From: Sphagnum magellanicum
Taxonomy: Eukaryota; Streptophyta; Sphagnopsida; Sphagnales; Sphagnaceae
Direction of reading: 5' to 3'
Assembly (NCBI GenBank): GCA_021904315.1
Contig: CM038910.1
Span: forward strand, 13,950,001-14,014,000
Length of the DNA stretch: 64,000 nucleotides
Part shown: piece after piece, positions 46,238-57,658 of the stretch
Layout: every line of letters begins with the position of its first letter
Numbering within the stretch: position 1 is the first letter of the stretch
Notes under the pieces: generated by a model
Databases searched by the model: none
Seen by the model: only the letters and a program-made list of their open reading frames with translations
What the model was told of the DNA's origin: nothing
Position numbers and translations under genes: made by a program

Positions 46238-49200
46238 ATGCAGGTCGTAAGGTTATTGCGCTCTCGTTTGCATGCTCCGCTGGTGGCATCTTTCCGTGGA
46301 TCTCACATCGCGTTTGTGCGTTCACAATATGCAGGTAGGTCGAGTTCCTTGTGAAGATGCTCTCGATTTTGCAGTTGTTCTGTATTTTCCATTGTTTTTC
46401 TAGGGTAAATCGTATTGTTAGCAAAATCATGACCAGTTTTTCATCGCCATTTTCATTCCAGATCCCTTACTGTTTTTCCCCTCTGCACTCTCATGAAATT
46501 CTTGTTGTTGCTGTTGTTGTTGTTGTGCACTTCTCGCATGCTCTTCTTCTCATTTGTGAAATATGTTCAGTAAGGGTTTGTCTTTGGTGTTTTTCTGCGG
46601 AAGAATCAGATAACGTGCTTGTTAAACCTTAGCGTTTTCCTCTTTCTGTCGCTCCCGCCCTGTCAAAACTGGTTAGAACTTCGGAAATAAAAAGTCCTAA
46701 CGAGGCGAAGGAAATTTCTTTTTTTGTACCGACGTTCCGTTGCACCATAAAGTCTACAACGTTTCTGAGACAATCTTGAAGCTCTGTGTCAGCTGTGCGT
46801 AGAGGCAAACAGGAAAAGCTTTTGTAAACTCTCTGGCCGCCACCTTGGTTTTGTACTCATATTCCCTGTATATAGCAACCAAAGTTGACTCTCATATTCC
46901 TCAAGTGTCCTAGGTCTAGTCCCAAGCTTCCTGTGGCAAGAGAACAATGAATTGTATGCCATGCTTACATTTTTCTGACCTTTCCCTTGATATGACAATT
47001 CTCCTATCTGGTTGTCATACGCAAGTATTAGGGTTCCAGGCAGTGCTGTCCATATTGCAGTTTGCTCCCAACTTTTACCTTGAATTGTGCATGCTGCAGC
47101 AGTAGGGAATAATTCCCTTTTGGCCAAGGTTGGGCCATCTCCTTCCTTTTCTGGACAATTGACAACAACACTTTTTCACCAAAATTCTCATTTGAGAACA
47201 CTGAAGCTCTTACAGCCAGCTATCTGGCAATTTGGTAAGTAGGTTATGAGCAACAATTCTAGATCATGTGGAGATATCATTTGAGGCACAAAGTGCAGCT
47301 TGTTGTATATGGTGTTTGGTCCTTTTTTTGTCAACTGCATGCTTTCCATAGCCTTTTTGAACAGGGTGGTATGTTTTCATTTCAGCAGTGTCTGCTTTTG
47401 AACATATCTAGACCTTTGGAAAGATGGTGTCATTTGTACACCGAGCTAGCTTTGTGTGTTGTAAAGGATGGACAAGTGGTGAAGGCACTGATGTTGTTTT
47501 TTGGCAGGTGTGAAATATCACACCGGAAGTATTTTAGGGCTTACTTTGGCAACCAGCTACCTTTCAAGATGGCATGGACTTTCAGACACAGTACAATGCG
47601 AACAAAGTAAGACTTCCATAGATTCAGTGCCAAAATATAAGACATCATTGTTGACTTGCCCACTGGTGTTTTCTTGTTTCCAATGTGGGGTGTGCACAGT
47701 GGTATCAAACTGAAATGCAACATACCATTTTCCAGTTGTTTCTGTTTACAGGGAGGATGCCATACCCAATTTTCAAACTCTATTACAGGAAGCCAGTTAT
47801 AGAACCCCGATTGATGCTAGAGTATTGTGCCTTTGCAATGTGAACTGACTGTTGCTAGTGACTCAAGCTGGCACTGTGAGAAGATGGCTTTTTGAAAAAG
47901 TTGAGAGTTCCATATTTTGTATCATCTTGAAAATCTATGGCAAGCAAAGTCAGTCTTCTTAGTGGTTATGGGCTAGTAGGGCCAACTTACAACACAAGCC
48001 TGGTGGAGGGTAGAGACACAAAGCTAACTATAGGAACTACATACTGAACTATGTTTAAACTAATGACTACTGCAGGAAAGAACCACTGTAGAATGAAGTC
48101 AGTTGTGGCATGGATAGCATGTCCATAAGTAGGTCCTGTTGCTACAGTGTGAACCTTCCTGTCCCATTATTGTGTCATTGCTCTATCACAGAAGAGAGGT
48201 GCTTTTGGAAGAGTCAATTTCCAGCTCATGATGGTGGCACTTTTTTGCAGATCAGCAGGCAAGGGTCACAGCTTGCTCAGTTAAAGAGGGCAAATTGGAT
48301 GAGGGGCAAGAACCTTTGGTGGAGTGGCTGCAGCGGCTCTGGGTTCCTGCTTTGGTGCTTTTGACAGTGGCAACAGGATATCAGTATCCCTTTTCCCTGT
48401 TTGTGACTCTTGTCTTCCTGATGTGGAGCACAAAACCTACTCCTTTATCCATATATGTCTGGGTCGAAAAGGTTCAACAGCCTCACCTAAGCTTTCTATT
48501 GTACTTCTGGAATGATGGGAGTTTTATACAGTTCAGGTTGTCAGAGCTGGAAAGTCTCATGGGACATCCAAAACTTAGTGTCAGTCCTTGCAGGAGATTT
48601 TTCTCTAGAAGTCTATTAAACATTTGTTGTGTTTGACTTGCTTTTGCAGAGGAGATTGAAGCAAGCTTATGAAAAGCGAAACTTGGACTCTCTCAAGGAC
48701 AAGGTAAGTTGACATTCCATCAAACCTCAGGTTAATTGTCATGAAAATTCCAACACATGTCTTGAGGATTTTGTGGCTACCTTTCTCTTGGTTACAAAGT
48801 GTGTATGTGTTTATTTCCGAGTTGAAATAATTACCTGTGTTTTCACTTCATACACATCATGCATGACATTAAACTTCTAGTTGTGCAGTGTTTTCAATGT
48901 ACCGCATTCCAGTCCTAGGCTGATTTATGGGTACCGCATTGTGCAGTCTGGTGAATCATCTGGGATTAAAGATTATCTTTCCTCGGTCTGCACAAACCCA
49001 ACCCTCAGCTCTCTGTTGGCTTGGCAGCTAAATCCAACAGCCACGGTCATGCATGTGGAAGTGCGTGACTACATGCTGTTCTGCCTGGCAAGTGTCACAT
49101 CTCTCACTGAAAATTCTACAATGGTGGGGTGTTTGGGAGACTGGTGGGTGATCTACACGTCATCATCTACAATAACTGCTCTTGGTCTGAGTTCTCTCTT

Positions 49201-49779
49201 GCCTTCCCCCCCACCTGGAAATTACTTGTAAATAGTCTGCCCCAAGCAATGATGCATAGTGTAGTTCTATGCTAGCTTTGTTGGCTGATTGAGTATTATA
49301 GAAACTTGAGCTGTGTTGTCCAAGAGGCTCCTCCATAATTTTGGGGGCTTGGGCTGAGGCCATGCTTCTTTCCAGTGCAAATAAGCATTTGGGTTCCATG
49401 AATGATGTACCATCTCTTGATGAAGAGACATTTTCAGATTTCTTCAGTTACCCTACTCGTCTGGTTTGGCATCGTGGAGAAGGTAATGAGCGCTGATGAA
49501 GTTGGAAAAGTAGCAAAGAGGACCGGCCCTGTGTTGAAAGGGTAATATTGAAAAAAATCATGACCAAAGAATATCAAACTTGTCAAGTGACAAAGGAGTT
49601 GTTTAAAGTTTTGTGTTGATTTGTGATGAGGCATTGCAGGGCTTGACAAGATTGGAAACCTTGACAAGTTTGCAAAGGAACTCAGTCAGAAGAAAGAGGA
49701 GCTGGAATCTGAGAGTAAAAGAGTTGCTGAAGATGGAATTGCTCACATCCGTGCCTGGTGGGATAAGCATGCAGGCTGA
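46238..49779 (+). CDS. probable mitochondrial membrane protein, function unknown
   Basis: Coding exons 46238-46334, 47508-47606, 48251-48471, 48650-48703, 48881-49227, 49376-49482 and 49640-49779 join in frame for 1065 bp, 354 residues. The N terminus (MQVVRLLRSRLHAPLVASFR) is rich in Arg, Leu and Ser without acids, like a mitochondrial presequence. One long hydrophobic segment lies at about 97-124 (VPALVLLTVATG..., then LFVTLVFLMW), followed by STKPTPLSIYVWVE. A conserved-looking VEVRDYMLFCLASV...VGCLGDWWV block is at 216-247, and the C terminus (about 315-352) is a charged, probably coiled-coil helix ending RAWWDKH. I do not recognise the family. The donor after exon 3 (GTTCAA) is weak and the end of exon 5 (GTAAAT) is one of two options; stopping at 49231 instead would drop the last two exons. 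Confidence 0.65.
46789..47127 (-). CDS. antisense open frame inside intron 1, unassigned
   Basis: A 112-codon open frame on the minus strand with mixed, protein-like composition (PRTLEEYESQLWLLYTGN near its middle, SYQGKGQKNVSMAYN before it). It lies wholly in intron 1 of the plus-strand gene. I recognise no family and see no promoter. It may be an exon of a nested gene, a transposon fragment or chance. Confidence 0.25.
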   Translation of the reverse strand: MAKRELFPTAAACTIQGKSWEQTAIWTALPGTLILAYDNQIGELSYQGKGQKNVSMAYNSLFSCHRKLGTRPRTLEEYESQLWLLYTGNMSTKPRWRPESLQKLFLFASTHS

Positions 49780-52589
49780 AACATTCCCATTGGTACACTG
49801 TCTAAATGTAGGGAAGAGGTGCAAAAATCTTCATCCTAAACTGGGGCACCCCAGTTGATTCCCATCTTTCTCCTGAGCATGTTAAGTTTGCAAACCATCC
49901 ATCTGGAGACTACCAACAAACCATTAACAATCTTCTCAGTTCCATCTGCAGCTCTTCAAGGTAAAGTGGGACTCTGGAACATCAGTGTCAATTACAGGGG
50001 ATTGTTCAGACATCTCGGTTACAGTTTTACAGGTAAGTTACAAGCAATCTTTTTTCCAAAGATCTGTTTGTGACAGTAACATCTCGTGAACATTCCTCAA
50101 AATGTGTGACCAGATGAAAACTCCATTTTGTTGGAGTCCCTCCCTCTGGTACAGAGCCAACAAAGTGTGGAGGATTTCAATTGTTTTTTCTGTTCCCATT
50201 GAGTTCCTAAGGGGTTCCTGTCAAGTTCCAAATGCATTCCCAATAGCATCACACTTTTATCTCATATGCTTTGTCTATTGTTTCCACTCTTGGGTGCCAT
50301 TTTGTGCATTTGGGTGTTGTGATTTGTGAAGGCCCATCCTATCATTCCTTATCGTTGAAGAATAATCCTTCACAACTTCCCTGCATACGAACTTTGAAGA
50401 AAGAGAGGCCAGGGTGACCTGAGCACCTACATAGTACCTTCATCTTCTTGAGTGAAATTCTAAGGAAATTGGGGCACACTCCTGATACTATTGGAAGGCC
50501 TGCAATGAGTAAGATTTGCATGAAATGTGATTCCTTAAATTCTAGATCTAAGGTGTGGGAGACATTGCAACTTGAGTAATTTTTGTCATTAGAAATTCAG
50601 TAAAAAAAATACAGAAAAAAAAGAATTTTCAATGAAAATTGAATTTCAGACTTAGGATGTAAATGGCGTATTATATGTGCTCAATGGCACAAGCCATAGA
50701 CATGTTTATAATGGTTACAAGGGACCCAAATAAATTTAGGGTTTTGTGATTGTACAAGTGTGGGTGCTGATTCACCCAAGGCAAACAAACCAGCTCAGTC
50801 TTTTAATCGTTTTGTAGTATGCTCAATTGGGAGATATATAGTATGTGTTATAAGTGACATTAGTTACCTGATCATTTACATCGGTTAGTTGTGGGTACCC
50901 TCAAAGTTTTTAAAAAGTAATTGGATGTGGGCCTCTTTGATTGGCCCATCACCCAAAATAAAGCACTTGCACTATGGACACTTCCAAAATAGAAGACTAT
51001 GTAACCTTTCCCTTTGGTCTAGCAATTTAGGTTACAAGGGTAAAATTTCAGCAAAGTATATTGGAAAAAAGTGTGGTGCTATTGGGAACACATTGAGAAC
51101 TTGAGAAATGTCAATAACATAATGAGTAACCATTGGGAACTTGGCGGGAAGAGGTTGAGAACCATGTTGAATACATTGGGAACACCAAAATCCCAAGAAT
51201 CACATTATCTCAAAGGGAAAAAAATTGGGTCTCTTGGGTGTATGCTACCTCATCTCATTTGTTGCCAAGAATTTGGCTCATCACCATTTTTGGCCTAGGG
51301 TAATGGTAGGGGTGATAGGCAAACTCAATGGGATTCCTCGGGGTAATCTATTTTAGTCCACTCCGCCATACATCACACCTTTGCTTGCACTTTACACCAA
51401 ATGCTGATTTCTATCATGAAAGAAAGTCCTCAAGATTTTGTCCTTAGATTTGATTCCAGAGTCTAAAGAGGGAGAGAGAGAGAGAGATTCATGTTAGTTT
51501 TGGATGTATACAAGCTTCAAAGTACCCAATGGGGCCTATGGCTTTCGAGAATTATTCCCATTGCATGGCCAATGTCATCAAAGGCATCAAAAGATCAATG
51601 TTCACATGGGAAATGTTTCACCAACATTGTAAAAGTTATCCAATGCAATATTGCTTGTGTATCAACAAGGTATACATCCCCTTCAAGGTCCATCAACACT
51701 ATGGAATAGGTAATAAGGTATACTATTGTTCAATTTATGCCTTAATTTAGGGGTTAGAATTATGAGAAATGTGAGCAAATTAACTCATGTGTTTATTTAT
51801 AGAGTAACATGATGGGGTTAATTCAACCCTAATTGAACCATTTACCTTGGGAGGGGGGCAAGAATGGGGGGAGGGGGTAAAATCGTGCAAATGCCTTCAA
51901 TGAAAGCAAAGGTCCAAATGTTCTTGCCATTGTCCTAGCTTTAATTTTTCAACTTTTTCTCTTGTCTTTTTATGCAAGTTCTTATCCACCAATTGCAACT
52001 TGATGAAACTACATTAGAAGTTCAATTATTAGGTCCTTCATTCTCTTTGTAAAATATATAAAATATGATTCATGCTATTGTATTTCTATTTATAAACAAA
52101 TAGACAACACGTGCAAGTTTTCCAACACAACGAAAAATTCATTTTACATTCAACAACAAGAGATGAAGGTTGGATTATAAGAGAACTTGTGAAAATGGTT
52201 CTTGTGACGTTATGAAGGATTGGGAAAACTATGAGAAGGAGAGGAAGGATCAAATCATAAGCAAATAAAATAAGCACTAAAAAAAGGAAAGGGAAGTATG
52301 AGGAGTGAAAAGAAAGTGGTGGATGGTTGGTAAGGGGTAGAAAGAGGAGGAAAAACAACGAGAAGAAGTTGAGTTTTAAGAGTTGTGTGCCAATGAGGGA
52401 GGAAATTAAAAGAAAGTGCACGAGGGATCAAGGAAGTATGAAAGGTTGGCAAGGTTGGCAAGTGTGTTAGTGGGTGGTGTTGGGAGTCATCACCAACTAC
52501 AAGAAGCATGGAATGGAGTGAATGACATGAATAAGTGCAAGAAAGTGACTGAAGAGGAGGAGGAAACAAAAGTCAAGGGAGGGGACAAG
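49780..52589. other. intergenic DNA
   Basis: No gene recognised. It holds the 3' side of the preceding gene, a repeated ATTGGGAACA-type motif at 51080-51190 and a GAGAGAGAG tract near 51470-51485. The segment before 52590 is the upstream region of the AHP gene and includes one CACGTG at 52108. Confidence 0.5.
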
Positions 52590-54393
52590 ATGGATGTAGC
52601 AAAACTTCTACAACAACATGTTGATCTCATGGATGATATGTTTAAGGAGGTGTGATTCACTTTTTCCCCAACAAGTTGCCCTTGTTTGTTCACATTTTTT
52701 TTCCACATTTTGGTATCTAGTATTTTTCACCTTGACATTTATGTGTGTTGTGATCATCCCCAAGAACAACAAACCTCCTACATTTTTTAATCTTTTGGAA
52801 GGTGAATATCAAATTCTATATGCATTACATTCTTTTTGAATCATGGGCATAATAGTTGTAGATATATATCTTGGAAAACAACATGTTGGATATTGTGTTA
52901 TTGGTTATAATGATGACAAGATTGTTATATTAGATTTTATATGAAGTATCTTTCCTATAATTTATACAAAACATCTTATATGTTGGTTGTTGTGGATTAT
53001 AGGGTTTATTGGATGAACAATTTAATCAATTACAACAACTACAAGATGAAAGTAATCCAAACTTTTTGGAGGAGGTGGTTTCCTTGTTCTTCGAAGATTC
53101 ACAAAGGATTTTGGAAAATATGACTAAAACAATGTATGTATTTTCCAACTTGATTTTTGTATTTCTCCTTTTCATTTGTGTTAAGACCATTGGAGGTTAC
53201 ACTTTGTTTTCATAGAAGTGGCACTTTGAACATGAGTGAAGTTGTGTTTGTCAGTCCATGGTTTGATGTATCTTTACATTAAGCAAGTGCCAACTTATTT
53301 ATATTGCAAATGAATCTATTTCTTGGATGTTGATCAAGAGAAAACTTATGATTTCAATATACAATTTGATTTGTTTTTCCAAATGCTACTGATTTTTACT
53401 ATTTACTCATTGGATATAAATTATTTTGGTCATATGATATTGCAGAGGGAAGGATCCAATAGACTATAAGGTGATCGATAGCCAAGTGCATCAATTTAAA
53501 GGAAGTAGCTCTAGGTATTGTTTTCCTTGCAATTGAAATGTTGTCTTTTTATGTTATAAATTAATTCTTGATTTTTTGGAAGCTATTTGTGTGATTAGGA
53601 TCATACAAGAGGAGATAAAGATTAGTCTTCCAACTCTTTTGTTATGAATTCATGATGGGCATATTAGGTAGTATTAATTGGGGTGGGGAGTGCTTTATTT
53701 GAGGATGTTAGTATTGGTGCACAACGTGTGAAGAATGTTTGTGTAACGTTTCGTACATGTTGTGACAAGGAGGATAAAAAAGGGTAAGTGTTACCATCAA
53801 AAGTTTATCAATGTTTTTTTTTGTCCATATGATCAAACATACATTTTGTGTAATCCAGTTTTTGAAGCTATGCTTTATTTTACATCCATTAAAAGAAGCT
53901 AAGGATCATGGTCCTTGTTTTGATTACAAGAATTACGTTTGACGTGGTTCATTTACTTTCATTATTTGGTCATAAAAGTGATGTCATTTAATTGATACTT
54001 AACAATGGTATGTGGGTAAGAAATTAATGCCCTAGTGATCGTTTTCCCTTCTATGATGTTGGTAGGTGCCAAGATGCTTTGGAGGAAGTGCGTGAAGAGT
54101 ACAATTTGATCAAGAAAAAGTTTGATACCATGCTTGAGGTAATACAACATGTATATAACCCCCAATTTGCATTCCTTAGTATGTCCCCATGTAAGTAAAG
54201 TGTAAGACCAAGAATAATCATTCAAACTTAAACAATTAATGGGAAGTGCATGCTTTCTTACAATATTACTTGTTTCCTTGTCTGATCCTTTGCTATTGAT
54301 GTTGGTTTTAATTATGTAAGAATTATTTTGGCACAGTTGGAGAAACAAATTGTGGCCATTGGTGGCACTCTTCCATTCATGGAGGGATGTTGA
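52590..54393 (+). CDS. histidine-containing phosphotransfer protein (AHP type)
   Basis: AHPs carry phosphate from cytokinin-receptor histidine kinases to nuclear response regulators, moving between cytosol and nucleus. Exons 52590-52649, 53003-53133, 53446-53514, 53712-53783, 54066-54138 and 54337-54393 join in frame: 462 bp, 153 residues, the usual AHP length. The single HPt domain is complete: MDVAKLLQQ start, QLQQLQDESNPNFLEEVV, then FFEDS, and the phosphotransfer motif HQFKGSSSS with His79, followed by IGAQRVKN and a C-terminal EQIV-like EKQIVA. The phospho-accepting His is present, so this is not a pseudo-HPt. I start at MDVAK because that matches family N termini; the frame stays open upstream to 52416. 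The gene is AT-rich, like its surroundings. Confidence 0.93.
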
Positions 54394-57300
54394 GCTCATC
54401 ATATTGTGAGACAATAGGATCAATATAAATTCATGACATATTCATAACTTGCTAAAGTATGGAAACATTTAATTTTAGGTGGTGGTGTTGAAAACACTTA
54501 ACACAATTCAAGTGAATTTTTTCTTAGAAATTAACTTTGGCATTCTTTCTTAAAATTGGAAACACTTTGCTAATATATTTTCTCATTTGTTATCAAGAAG
54601 ATTATATATATATATAGCTGGGGGAGGGGAGGGGGGCATATATGTTGATGTTAACATATAATAGGCATTCAAAAAAACAACACATTTGTTAACATGATTT
54701 CAACTTGAAAAGTGCATGTGAAGGTCACATATTTCGAATCATGTATATTCGCATATTTCAAATCATGCATATTTAAATGGAGGGTAATACCCATGGTGAG
54801 AATATTCCTTGGATGAGGGGCCTAATGGACATGTAACCAAGCCTAACCTTGTAGTTTGGGAAAGCCTTTACATGTGGGTGTTAACCTCAACTTAATACAC
54901 AAGATGTTCATCATGAATTAAACATTTGTGAACCAATGTAAGTCAATATGATGGATGTGAATATCACAAGGTGATCACCCCACTAGGTGTTGAGGCACCT
55001 TACACATATGTATCTTACACTAACTAACAATTAGAGTTCTTCCAAAATGTAATAAAAAAAGTTATTTATTATGTTTGACTTTTTATTCCAAATGTTAACT
55101 TAAAAAATTTCACAAATTTCATCAAAATATAACATATTAGTTTATAATTCCATATTCTCATATATAAATACAACATTGAACCATATAATCATTATACAAT
55201 TTCTTTTGTATATTAAAAAAATCAATTAGAATTGTTTTGAATTTGAAAATTTGCCACCATTGAAAAGTAAGCCCAAATAATTTGAGCAATTTGGTATTGA
55301 TTGGCTTAACATAATTGTCACAACAATGCCTTGCATTCGATTCCATGCTTTGGCATGGAGTGAACAAAGACTTTGGATTAAGACAAATATATCATATTGT
55401 ATAATATACAAAATAATTCTATTATATAAAGGAAAAAATAATTGTAAGATTCTATGAATCATTCACAATTATTTAACTTCATTAAAACATCATAAGCTTT
55501 GTGTGTATGTTGTCTTTCTTGGGGCACATTTCACAATTTGGTGGCTGTGTTTTGGAAATTTTAGTGGTGTAGGAATTGGTTTATATGGGGTTCTTTGCAA
55601 AAAGTTTCGTATGTCGCTTCTACAATACTATTTTGGTTGTATGGTCATCCTTGGATCATTCCAAAGACAATTTTAAAATAGCTACCTCATTTTCAAGCCT
55701 AACTACTTCATAACTACTTCCTTTTCCTATTAACTTTCATAATAACTATCTCCCACCTTTCCTAATAATGACCTCCATTTCATAACTACCTCATTCCTTT
55801 TTCTTATCCACCAACATGAATATAACAAAACAAATTAACATGTGTCTTTTCATGCCCATGAAATGTATATCAATTTAAATTAAATTTGACATTGACATAA
55901 ATATACGAAAACATAAGAAATAATTAAAATAGCTAATCGTCATTGGTAGTGTGCAACAACATGGGGCTCAAATTTTTTTGGACATATATCTTTTCGCAAT
56001 GCAATTTTGGGTCAACACAAGTTAACATGAACCAAAATGTTTATTTTTTCATAGAAAATAATTTTTGAATGAAATCTTTTGCAACTTGTTTTTTAAAATA
56101 TTTATATTTGCCCCAATATATGACATGTTTTGTGTTCATCAGTTGTTGACTAATTATGATTTTTTAAAAGTGTGTAAATTCCTTGTAGATTCAATGTTTC
56201 ATTTTGAAAAATGATCACAATTTCAAATTATGCCAAAAAAATCAATTTTGCATTGAAAACCTTTCTTGTATTATAAACTACAACCTTGTTTGATATATCA
56301 TGTATATTATACTCAATTGATATGTGGTAAAAGGCTCTTGAAATTATAAAATTCTATATATTTTTAATTTCTTTTTGAAAATTTGAAGTTTTAAAATTCC
56401 ACATTAAAAAAATTATAAGTGTTTTTTTTAGTGTGCCTAATAATTTTTATCACCTAAATCTTTTCCATCAAAACATTTTTATTATTGAAAGACCATCACT
56501 TTAATAAGCGAGGGGTGTGAATCCTTTTGATAATCCTTTACAAAATTGTTTCCTCCTAACGCAATCAATGTTGATTTTCAAACATCTTAAATTAAAATAT
56601 AAATTAAAAATTTGATCAAATAGATATTTAATTTGAATTTTTTGACATTCATATTAATAAAAAAGGAACAACTTCTCATGATTGTCATGATTTCAAATGG
56701 CAAAACATAAATATTTAAAAAAAATTGATTGATTATGTCTAACATAAGAAAAATTGAAATGGATGAAACTGCATTAGTTTTGCAAAACCAAACATGTGTC
56801 ACAAGAAAATATGTGGCATATTGCTCAAGGAAAAACAATATTTTCTCAATGCAAGTATCAAATCTTATCACTAAGCATTTATTGCACACAAGATTATTCA
56901 ATATTTTGCTTATAGTGAAAGTATCAATGAAATCACCCTAAAACCCAAACCCTAAACTAGCCCCCCGTACCAATAACTAGAGTATTTTTCATATAGTCTC
57001 ACTTTATGACCAAACTAATGTTGTGTTGCTTGAGTTTCCCTTCAATTCCATGTAACTTTATTCTATTTCAAATTAGACATGAAAAAATATAGAAACCCAT
57101 CCATATACACCAGTTCTTTGAAATTCTCATCCCTGGAATTATCAGAAAGATTGTATTCCTAATTGTGAGTGATTCAGATTCACAGCTTACTGGGGAGAGA
57201 AACATAAAAGAATAAAATCTTTGAGAGGGCTTTTGTGCATCCTTGTGGGCTTTTTCCTCTCATATGAGAATCAAATCTATCTCTAATAAACTCCTAATCA

Positions 57301-57658
57301 TGATCCAAGAGATGCAAAACAGTTGCTGATGAAGAAGCTAGTGAAAAATCCTGTGTCTTTGAAGATATAATTATACATACAAGCACCCGCACCAACAACA
57401 CCGGAGTTGGTTGTTGAATGGGTGAGCAGGTGGTCAAAGAGAATATAAGCTCATGAATCTTTTGGTAGTGGTGCAATAATGAGCACCATCCTTCTTCAAG
57501 CTTGAGCAATGATGCTCAATGAGCAATGACAACTACGGGTATAATACCTGACAATCTGTTTCCTACAACATGCAAATTTGTCCATTGTCTCATTGGACTC
57601 AAATGTACTGAAAATTACCTCAGAAATGCAAAGGAATAAGAATGACTAACAAACTATT
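54394..57658. other. AT-rich intergenic stretch
   Basis: No gene recognised. A short (AT)n run is at 54606-54617. Open frames (for example near 56587-56941) overlap on both strands and are phenylalanine/isoleucine-rich, as expected from A/T-rich non-coding DNA. The part near 57300-57658 may be the 3' UTR of the minus-strand bZIP gene. Confidence 0.5.

Noticed and set aside
49228-49231. Stop at 49231 as the end of the mitochondrial-like protein
   Set aside because: A GTAAAT donor just before it joins in phase to two further exons with a coherent charged C terminus; kept as an alternative only.
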